DNA of 5,073 nt, from assembly GCA_013695405.1 (NCBI GenBank), contig JACDAO010000598.1, positions 1 to 5,073 of the forward strand. The letters run 5' to 3'. Below the pieces are notes generated by a model. It made no database searches. It was given only the letters and a program-made list of their open reading frames with translations, and was not told the origin of the DNA. The first letter of the stretch is position 1, and every line of letters starts with the position of its first letter. The DNA is from Acidobacteriota bacterium (GTDB taxonomy: Bacteria > Acidobacteriota > Vicinamibacteria > Vicinamibacterales > Vicinamibacteraceae). A program made the translations under genes and the position numbers. Below are positions 1 through 5,073 of the stretch, in pieces.

Positions 1-1
1 T

Positions 2-148
2 GGTTCGGCCGTGCTCGCAATCGCCGTCGCCGTCGCGGCGCTGGCGATGCTCGGCTGGCTCGGTCGCCGCGCGCTGGACGCCGCGCTGGCAGAACCCGGC
101 GCGGGAGAGGACAATAGCGGCGGCCCCGCCGACTCCGGCGCGCCGTGA
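2..148 (+). CDS. C-terminal end of a membrane protein (partial, starts before the window)
   Basis: An open frame enters from the left edge and ends at TGA 146-148, giving 48 residues. Residues 2-20 are almost entirely Ala, Val, Leu, Ile and Met (starting GSAVLAIAVAVAALAML), which is a good transmembrane helix. It is followed by GWLGRR, a positive flank suggesting a cytoplasmic C-terminus, and then a Gly/Pro/Asp/Glu-rich tail of about 25 residues. Codon third positions are almost all G or C, as in the downstream genes, which supports real coding. The stop lies 18 bp before the outermost possible start of the amidotransferase-like gene, so the two could share a transcript. The fragment is too short and too low in complexity to name a family. 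It could be the last helix of a transporter or a single C-terminal anchor. Confidence 0.6.
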   Translation, partial: GSAVLAIAVAVAALAMLGWLGRRALDAALAEPGAGEDNSGGPADSGAP

Positions 149-166
149 AGGGACAGCCACTGCGCC

Positions 167-1333
167 GTGCCGTTCGATTGCCGTCACCAGTACGCTCACG
201 GACATGACGCCTGTGTCGTCGCGTGTCCGACGCGAGTGCCCGGCAGCGGGCTCACCGTAGTGCGGGTCGCGTCCCGCGCCGAGGCGCCGCCGCCGGTGCC
301 GGCGACGCTCGACGTCGCCGTCCTGGACATGCACCACGGCTACCCCAACCTCGGGCACGATGCCGTGGTGCACTCGTTGCGCCACATCGCCTGCGACCTG
401 CGCGAGTACCTGGCCGCCGCCGGCTTGCAGGTGCGGGTGATCTCCTTCGACGTGCGTCGCGCCAGCGGCACTCCGACAGTCGACGCAGAGGACGGCGGTT
501 TCTGCATCGGCACCGGCGGTCCGGGACATCTCGATCCGGCGCGCAACGACGGCCGCGACCCGGGCAGCCAGGGCATCATCGAGAACCCGTCGTGGGAGCC
601 GGAGGTGTTCCGCCTGTTCGACGACCTGCGCGCCCATCCCGGCGGCGTGCTGCTCGGCATCTGTCACACCTTCGGGGTGATGTGCCGCTGGCTGCGGATC
701 GCCGACCCGGTGCTCCGCGGGCAGGAGAAGGGCGGCAAGAGCGCCGGGATCATGGAAAACGCGCTGACCGACGAGGCACGCCGGCACCCGTGGTTCCGCT
801 ACCTCAGCGCCCAGGCCGGGCCGTCGCAGCGGATCGCGGTGCTCGACAGCCGGCTCTACGACCTGTTGCCGATCGGCCAGTTGCCGGCTCCCTTCACCGC
901 GATCGGCCAGGAGACGCTCGGCGTCGGCGGCCCAGTCGGTCCGGCCATGACGATGATTGAAGTCGCGCGTGATCCGGCAGACGGGATGCCGCGCATCCTC
1001 GGCGTCAACCACCATCCGGAAATCGTCAACCGGCCGCGGCAGCTCGCGCTGCTCAAGCGCCGCCATGCCCGTGGCCACATCGACGACCGCTGGTATGAAG
1101 AACGCCGCCAGACCCTGATGGAGACCCTCGACGATCGGGCCGGCGAGCAGCAACTCGATCTGACCTCGAGCTTCTCGCTGCACGGGCCGCTGCGCTACCA
1201 CCTGCTGCGACGCCTCCGCCGCTTGGCCGAGCGCCTCGGACGGCCGTGGCCGCTCGACGAACGGACCACCCCGATTGCGATGCTCGCGACCGGCGAAGTG
1301 CTGTCGCTCGACGAACTCGGAGCGTTGCCGTGA
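167..1333 (+). CDS. class I glutamine amidotransferase-like protein, partner of the downstream ATP-grasp ligase
   Basis: 388 residues from GTG 167. Class I amidotransferase domains hydrolyse glutamine and pass ammonia to a synthetase partner. The fold's landmarks are present: a first strand at residues 48-54 (LDVAVLD), an oxyanion-type loop GTGGPG at 115-120, a nucleophile elbow GVLLGICHTFG with Cys166, and GVNHHPE at 279-285 giving His283 and Glu285, equivalent to GVQFHPE in the family. The elbow departs from the usual GxCxGxQ, so the substrate may differ. About 95 residues follow the triad, Arg-rich and probably helical, beyond the usual domain of roughly 200. The start is uncertain. GTG 167 has GAAGGGA (147-153) about 13 nt upstream. 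GTG 260 (357 aa) has GGG 9 nt upstream, and codons before 260 are clearly less G/C-ending than those after. No conserved motif lies before residue 48. The 3' end overlaps the ligase start. It is predicted to be cytoplasmic; the function is inferred from motifs and context. Confidence 0.85.
   Translation: MPFDCRHQYAHGHDACVVACPTRVPGSGLTVVRVASRAEAPPPVPATLDVAVLDMHHGYPNLGHDAVVHSLRHIACDLREYLAAAGLQVRVISFDVRRASGTPTVDAEDGGFCIGTGGPGHLDPARNDGRDPGSQGIIENPSWEPEVFRLFDDLRAHPGGVLLGICHTFGVMCRWLRIADPVLRGQEKGGKSAGIMENALTDEARRHPWFRYLSAQAGPSQRIAVLDSRLYDLLPIGQLPAPFTAIGQETLGVGGPVGPAMTMIEVARDPADGMPRILGVNHHPEIVNRPRQLALLKRRHARGHIDDRWYEERRQTLMETLDDRAGEQQLDLTSSFSLHGPLRYHLLRRLRRLAERLGRPWPLDERTTPIAMLATGEVLSLDELGALP
199..229 (+). 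promoter_or_regulatory. imperfect inverted repeat ahead of the alternative amidotransferase start
   Basis: CGGACA (199-204) is matched by TGTCCG (224-229). Inside it, GACG (206-209) is matched by CGTC (217-220), leaving a 7-nt loop. Together these can fold as a bulged 10-bp stem. If translation starts at GTG 260, the element lies in the untranslated leader about 30 nt upstream and could be an operator or an RNA hairpin. If GTG 167 is used, it is coding sequence. GC-rich DNA forms such repeats by chance, so the regulatory role is only a suggestion. Confidence 0.2.
1319..1332 (+). promoter_or_regulatory. ribosome binding site fixing the ATP-grasp start at GTG 1330
   Basis: GGAG at 1319-1322 sits 7 nt before GTG 1330-1332, a standard Shine-Dalgarno spacing. 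The site lies inside the last codons of the amidotransferase gene, whose TGA (1331-1333) overlaps this GTG as GTGA. This favours the 512-aa form over the longer open frame that begins at 1246. The 28 extra residues of that longer form would be read out of frame from the amidotransferase C-terminal coding sequence. Confidence 0.65.
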
Positions 1334-2868
1334 TCCCCCAGCCGCCGTTTGCCAGCACGCTGTCGCTCGAGGAGGAGTTGCGGCGCTTCGAGGAACTCAA
1401 GCCGCGCCTCCAGCAGGTCTGGGACGTGCTGCTGCGCACCGCCGACGAGCCCGGCACGTCGGTGGTGGTGCCGTCGCTGACCCTGGACCAAGACGAACTG
1501 CGCAAGCTCGAAGGGGCGACATTCTACGAAGAGCGGCTGTTGTTCCTGCTGATCCGCCTGCGCAATCCGCGCGCCCACGTCGTCTACGTGACCTCGCAGC
1601 CGGTCCACCCGCTGATCCTCGACTACTATCTGCACCTGCTGGCGGGCGTGCCGGCCAGCCACGCGCGCGCGCGGCTGACGATGCTGTGCACCTATGACGC
1701 ATCACCTCGTCCGCTGACGCAGAAGATTCTCGAGCGGCCGCGGCTGATCGAGCGCATTCGCGAGGCCATCCCCGACCTGTCACGCTCATACCTGACGGTC
1801 TTCAACTCGACGCCACTGGAGCGCAAGCTGTCGGTGCTGCTCGGCATCCCGCTCAACGGGCTCGACCCGAAGTTGAACTACCTCGGCACCAAGTCGGGCA
1901 GTCGCCGGGTGTTCCGCGAGGCCGGCATCGAGCTGCCGGAAGGCTTCGAAGATCTCACTGGCGAGGCCGACGTCGAGGACTCGCTGCTCGAATTGGGCCG
2001 ACGCCGTCCCGGCCTGCGCAAGGCCGTCGTCAAGCTCAACGAGAGCTTCAGCGGCGAAGGCAACGCGATCTTCCGGTACCCCGACCCGTCACAGGATCCG
2101 GTGGCGATCCGCAAGGCGCTGCGGGCGCTCGAGTTCTCGGTTCCGTGGGAAACGCACCAAAACTTCTTCCAGAAGTTTTCGCGGATGGGCGGGATCGTCG
2201 AGGAGTTCGTCGATGCCGCATACAAGACGTCGCCGTCGGCGCAGCTGCGCACCAGCCCGGCGGGCGAGGTGCTGCCGATCTCGACGCATGATCAGATTCT
2301 CGGCGGACCGTCCGGGCAGGTCTATCAGGGCTGCAGCTTCCCGGCGGGCGACGACTACCGGATGGCGATCCAGGAGCGCAGCATCAGAGTCGGCGCCGTC
2401 CTGGCACGGCAAGGCGTGGTCAGCCGCTTCGGCGTCGACTTCCTGGCGTACAAGGACGCCCCCGGCGATCCGTGGGCCATCACCGCGCTCGAGATCAACC
2501 TGCGGGTGCTTGGCACGACCCACCCGTTCCTGGCGCTGCAGTTCCTGACCGGCGGCTCGCTCGATCCGGGATCGGGGATGTTCGTCTCGCTGAGCGGCCG
2601 GCCGAAGTACTACATGGCCACCGACAACCTGCGCGCCTCGACCTACCGCGGCGTGCTGCCCGAAGACCTGATCGACATCGTCACCGACAACGGCCTGCAC
2701 TACAGCCACCGCACTGAATCAGGCGTGCTGTTCCACCTGATCGGAGCGCTGTCCGAGTACGGCAAGCTCGGACTGACCGTGATCGCCAACAGCCCGGAGG
2801 AAGTGCAGGACGTCTACGCCCGCACCCTGGACGTGCTCGCTCGTGAAACCGGCATCGGGCACGGCTGA
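1330..2868 (+). CDS. ATP-grasp carboxylate-amine ligase, pheganomycin peptide ligase (PGM1)-like
   Basis: 512 residues. ATP-grasp ligases activate a carboxylate as an acyl-phosphate using ATP and join it to an amine. The N-terminal third is a pre-ATP-grasp region with the family-typical VVVPSLTLD (45-53), FYEERLLFLL (65-74) and VVYVTSQPV (84-92). The ATP-grasp part contains GTKSGSRRVFREAGI (186-200), the nucleotide-binding strand AVVKLN (232-237) followed by a Gly-rich loop FSGEGNA (240-246), the hinge GGIVEEF (287-293), STHDQILGGPSGQ (318-330), and the metal-binding FGVDF (367-371, Asp370) and EINLR (388-392, Glu388 and Asn390). A C-terminal region holds GRPKYYMATD (423-432) and GVLFHLIGAL (465-474). 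I recognise this arrangement from proteins labelled PGM1-related peptide ligases. No transmembrane segment is seen. The gene is translationally coupled to the amidotransferase, and its stop is 10 bp from the stop of the convergent kinase. The substrate cannot be read from sequence; PGM1 itself joins peptide chains, but most relatives are uncharacterised. Confidence 0.9.
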   Translation: MIPQPPFASTLSLEEELRRFEELKPRLQQVWDVLLRTADEPGTSVVVPSLTLDQDELRKLEGATFYEERLLFLLIRLRNPRAHVVYVTSQPVHPLILDYYLHLLAGVPASHARARLTMLCTYDASPRPLTQKILERPRLIERIREAIPDLSRSYLTVFNSTPLERKLSVLLGIPLNGLDPKLNYLGTKSGSRRVFREAGIELPEGFEDLTGEADVEDSLLELGRRRPGLRKAVVKLNESFSGEGNAIFRYPDPSQDPVAIRKALRALEFSVPWETHQNFFQKFSRMGGIVEEFVDAAYKTSPSAQLRTSPAGEVLPISTHDQILGGPSGQVYQGCSFPAGDDYRMAIQERSIRVGAVLARQGVVSRFGVDFLAYKDAPGDPWAITALEINLRVLGTTHPFLALQFLTGGSLDPGSGMFVSLSGRPKYYMATDNLRASTYRGVLPEDLIDIVTDNGLHYSHRTESGVLFHLIGALSEYGKLGLTVIANSPEEVQDVYARTLDVLARETGIGHG

Positions 2869-2878
2869 CGGAGCGCCT

Positions 2879-4627
2879 TCATGACCGGCCACGTTGGGCG
2901 AGGCGCCCGATGACCGCGAGGAGTTCCGCCGGTTCGACCGGCTTGGAGACGTGCATGTCGAAGCCTGCCGTGAGCGCCCGCCGTCGATCCTCGGACCGGG
3001 CAAAGGCGGTCACGGCGACGGCAGGCACCACCCCGCCCAGGTGCGGCAATCGGCGCCGCACCGCATGGATCAGGTCGTAGCCGTCGCGACCCGGCATGCC
3101 GATGTCACTCACCAGCACGTTGGGCCGGTGCTGGTCGAGAGCCGCCTCGGCCTCGTCAGCGGATCCGGCCGTGTAGACGACGGCCCCGCAGTCGGTCAGG
3201 ATGCGCCGCGCCAGCTCGCGGGCGTCCATCTCGTCGTCCACCACCAGGATCGAGATGCCTTCCAGCTGCGGCGGGCAGTCGTCCGTCAGGTCGGGCGTCG
3301 TCGCCGGGGCGGCCGGGTGGCGACGGTCTTCGTCATCCTGATGGGCGATGGACAGCGGCAGCAGGACGATGAAGGTCGCGCCCTTGCCCTCACCCGCGCT
3401 CTTGGCGCGCACCTGACCGCCGTGCAGTTCGACCAGGTGCCTGACGATCGACAGACCCAGGCCCAACCCGCCGGCCCGGCGCGTCGTCGACGCGTCCGCC
3501 TGGCGGAACTTGTCGAACACGTGGATCAGGAACTCGGGCTTGATGCCCTGACCGTTGTCGCTGACCGAAATCTCGAGATGGCTGTTGACGCGCTCGAGCA
3601 GCACCTGAACCTTGCCGCCCCGGTCCGTGAACTTGACGGCGTTGCTCAGCAGGTTCCAGACCACCTGTTGCAGCCGCGCAGGGTCGCCCGGTACCGGACC
3701 GGCGAGCGGGTCGAGCACCTTGTGGAGCCGGATGCCCTTGGCATCGGCGGCAGGTCGCACGGATTCGATGGCGCCTTCGATGACCGACAGCAGGTCGATC
3801 CGTTGCACGTCGAGCCGGATCTTGCCGCTGACGATCCGGCTCATGTCGAGCAGGTCTTCGATGATCCTCGTCTGCACCCGGGCATTGCGTTCGATCACGG
3901 CCAGCCCGTCGCGCACCTGCGCGGCAGCGGTGTCGCCGCGGCCGAGGATCTGTGACCAGCCGAGAATTGCATTCAGGGGGGTACGCAGTTCATGGCTGAG
4001 GGTGGCGAGGAACTCGTCCTTCATGCGGCTCTGCCGCTCGGCTTCCGACCGTGCCGCCCGTTCGGCTTGAAACAGCCGTTCCCGCTCCTCCGCTGCCGCC
4101 CGCACGGCTTCTTCCGACTGCCGCAATCGCTCGATGTCCGTGTTCGTGCCGAACCAGTGGAGGACGCGACCGGCATCATCCCTGAACGGCTGCACCCGTG
4201 TCAGGAACCAGCGAAACGTGCCGTCGGCGCCCTTCAACGGGAACTCCATGTCGAAAGGCGCACCGCTGGCAATCGAGGCGCGCCAGCCCTCCATCACCTC
4301 GGTCAGCAGCGCCGGATCATGAACCGACTGCCAACCCCACCCCTCCATGTCCGCTGGGGTGGTGCCGGTGTATTCGTACCATCGCCGGTTGTACCAGTAG
4401 ATGAAGCCATCCGGCCTGGCCATCCAGGCCAGCTGATCGATCCCATCGAACATCTCGAAGAAGGCGGCGTCGACTGGACGGTCGGCGGTCGTGGGGTTCT
4501 CTCCGGCAGCGTCAGGCGCAGCGGGCGCAGGCTCGGTGCGCTCAGACACCAACGAGGAGCGCAGCCGGCGTACTTCGGCGACCAGTTCCAGGTGGGGCCA
4601 TGTCTGCAAGTCGTCGCGTGAGTCCAT
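2879..4627 (-). CDS. soluble hybrid sensor histidine kinase (PAS-HisKA-HATPase-REC)
   Basis: 582 residues. An unknown cue is sensed through a PAS domain, the kinase autophosphorylates on His, and phosphate moves to its own receiver domain. An acidic/Pro-rich leader (about 28-52) precedes a PAS_3-type domain with PAC motif (about 56-168; WYEYTG at 83-88). A charged, Ala/Glu/Arg-rich probable coiled coil follows (168-203). HisKA contains SHELRTP with phospho-acceptor His212. The HATPase has N-box NLLSNA (Asn325, Asn329), G1 DNGQG (357-361), F-box FDKF (371-374) and G2 GGLGLGL (386-392). The receiver (about 457-578) has Asp464/Asp465, phospho-acceptor Asp508 in SDIGMPG, Thr540 and Lys562 in SKPVEP. 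All key residues are intact. There is no signal peptide or transmembrane helix, so it is cytoplasmic. ATG 4627 is chosen because GGCGGAAGGAAC precedes it directly. The open frame continues upstream to 5035, but those residues lack domain character and overlap the esterase remnant. No effector regulator is adjacent, so an unlinked regulator or phosphotransfer protein is probable. Confidence 0.93.
   Translation of the reverse strand: MDSRDDLQTWPHLELVAEVRRLRSSLVSERTEPAPAAPDAAGENPTTADRPVDAAFFEMFDGIDQLAWMARPDGFIYWYNRRWYEYTGTTPADMEGWGWQSVHDPALLTEVMEGWRASIASGAPFDMEFPLKGADGTFRWFLTRVQPFRDDAGRVLHWFGTNTDIERLRQSEEAVRAAAEERERLFQAERAARSEAERQSRMKDEFLATLSHELRTPLNAILGWSQILGRGDTAAAQVRDGLAVIERNARVQTRIIEDLLDMSRIVSGKIRLDVQRIDLLSVIEGAIESVRPAADAKGIRLHKVLDPLAGPVPGDPARLQQVVWNLLSNAVKFTDRGGKVQVLLERVNSHLEISVSDNGQGIKPEFLIHVFDKFRQADASTTRRAGGLGLGLSIVRHLVELHGGQVRAKSAGEGKGATFIVLLPLSIAHQDDEDRRHPAAPATTPDLTDDCPPQLEGISILVVDDEMDARELARRILTDCGAVVYTAGSADEAEAALDQHRPNVLVSDIGMPGRDGYDLIHAVRRRLPHLGGVVPAVAVTAFARSEDRRRALTAGFDMHVSKPVEPAELLAVIGRLAQRGRS
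2928..2942 (+). terminator. GCCGGT-TCG-ACCGGC hairpin just past the ligase stop, possible weak terminator
   Basis: A perfect 6-bp stem (2928-2933 with 2937-2942) and a 3-nt loop lie 60 bp after the ligase stop, inside the last codons of the convergent kinase gene, where they encode part of SKPVEPAE. No T-run follows on the plus strand, so it is not a classical intrinsic terminator. It may slow the ligase transcript, or may be a coincidence of Pro/Val/Glu codons. There is no better terminator candidate in the 10-bp gap. Confidence 0.2.
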
Positions 4628-4734
4628 GTTCCTTCCGCCGCGGCTGCCGGCGTCTGACTCGGGCGTCCGTCCGAGTTGGACGTTCCGCACGGTCAGACCG
4701 GCGCGCGAGCTGTCGCCCCCAGTATGCACGGCCG
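4628..4734 (-). promoter_or_regulatory. leader of the kinase gene with its Shine-Dalgarno site
   Basis: This is the roughly 107-bp stretch between the end of recognisable esterase sequence and the kinase ATG. Reading on the minus strand, GGAAGGA lies at 4637-4631, right before the start. A 6-bp inverted repeat, ACTCGG and CCGAGT with an 8-nt loop, lies at 4657-4676. CATACT at about 4727-4722 matches four of six bases of a -10 box, but there is no convincing -35 box at 17 bp. The promoter is therefore not located; it could also lie within the esterase remnant. Confidence 0.35.
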
Positions 4735-5073
4735 CTGACCCCACCCGAACTGCACCCCAGCGTCGCTCGGCCTTCGGGGTCATCGGTGAGCGTGACGGCG
4801 TAGCGCTGCCGTACCTGCGGCAGCACCTCGGTTTCGATGAACTCGGCGTAGCGACCCGACATCGTGTCGTACTCGAGCCCGCGCTGGTTGCCCTGGGCAT
4901 CGAGCGCCCGGAACAGCCCGGGGTCGGGTCCGTCGGCGCCGACAATGAACGGCGCGGCGGTGCCGGGAACGTACTGTCGCGGCACGTACACGGTGACCTT
5001 GCGGGTGTAAGGGGCCGGATGCTAGTGGTCACCACCAGTCTGGCCGGGTCCGCAGGATCGACGGTGCCGAAGG
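4735..5073 (-). pseudogene. decayed alpha/beta-hydrolase (esterase) gene, frameshifted and truncated, continues beyond the window
   Basis: Read on the minus strand, residues resembling esterase D/enterochelin-esterase-like hydrolases appear in two frames. From 5073 to about 5021 the frame gives TVDPADPARLVVTTS. From 5021 the reading must shift by one base to give HPAPYTRKVTVYVPRQY and then VPGTAAPFIVGADGPDPG. In this second frame a TAG (5024-5022) stands directly upstream, so the two halves cannot be one open frame; a single missing base between AGC and CAT would explain this. LDAQGNQRGLEYDTMSG then follows about 28 residues after VYVPRQY; in intact relatives as I recall them, roughly 25 residues separate LD from DAQG, which points to an in-frame internal deletion near 4895-4903. 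Conserved sequence continues through DPEGRATLGCSSGG (nucleophile Ser codon at 4751-4749) and stops at about 4740, with the acid and His parts of the triad absent. The frame runs on unrelated to 4542, into the kinase gene. No functional product is expected. Family membership is recognised by eye. Confidence 0.7.

Noticed and set aside
223..960. Plus-strand open frame of 245 codons inside the amidotransferase gene
   Set aside because: The product is extremely Arg/Ala/Pro-rich and has no motif, while the overlapping frame encodes a complete catalytic triad.
1246..1329. Longer start for the ATP-grasp gene, adding 28 residues
   Set aside because: The stretch is the amidotransferase C-terminal coding region in another frame. 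The family-like sequence begins after GTG 1330, which has a well-placed GGAG.
2894..3955. Long plus-strand open frame of 353 codons
   Set aside because: It lies wholly antisense to the kinase domains. Its product is a low-complexity mix rich in Arg, Val, Asp and His, typical of shadow frames in GC-rich DNA.
4542..4739. Continuation of the esterase frame past GCSSGG into the kinase gene
   Set aside because: After the GCSSGG motif the residues become Arg-rich and unrelated to hydrolases. The part below 4627 is a shadow of the kinase coding sequence.
4628..5035. N-terminal extension of the kinase open frame up to 5035 (718 residues in total)
   Set aside because: The extra 136 residues have no domain character. 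Most of the stretch is better explained as esterase sequence in another frame, and ATG 4627 has its own strong Shine-Dalgarno site.

Overview
The window is GC-rich throughout (about two thirds G+C by eye), with strongly G/C-ending codons and tightly packed genes. This fits a high-GC Gram-negative bacterium, most likely a proteobacterium. That assignment is an inference from composition and gene types; there is no rRNA or marker gene to confirm it. No tRNA, rRNA, CRISPR array, insertion sequence or phage gene was seen.

Left part, plus strand (1-2868). The window opens in the last 48 codons of a gene whose product ends in a transmembrane helix and a short polar tail. A class I glutamine amidotransferase-like gene follows. 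Its stop overlaps, in a GTGA arrangement, the start of a 512-residue ATP-grasp ligase that resembles the pheganomycin-type peptide ligase (PGM1) family. The overlap makes translational coupling likely. It suggests a two-protein enzyme in which the amidotransferase-like partner could supply ammonia, or otherwise process a substrate, while the ATP-grasp partner activates a carboxylate and forms an amide or peptide bond. The substrate is unknown. This pair is the most interesting content of the window.

Middle and right part, minus strand (2879-4627). A soluble hybrid sensor histidine kinase (PAS, HisKA, HATPase, receiver) converges on the ligase gene, with only 10 bp between the two stop codons. 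All catalytic residues I can check are present. No separate response regulator lies next to it.

Right edge (about 4628-5073, minus strand). There is no intact gene here. The stretch holds a decayed alpha/beta-hydrolase (esterase) gene that runs in from beyond the window. It carries an apparent 1-base frameshift near 5021, an apparent in-frame internal deletion near 4895-4903, and loss of everything after the nucleophile-elbow motif GCSSGG. About 110 bp of leader follow before the kinase start codon.
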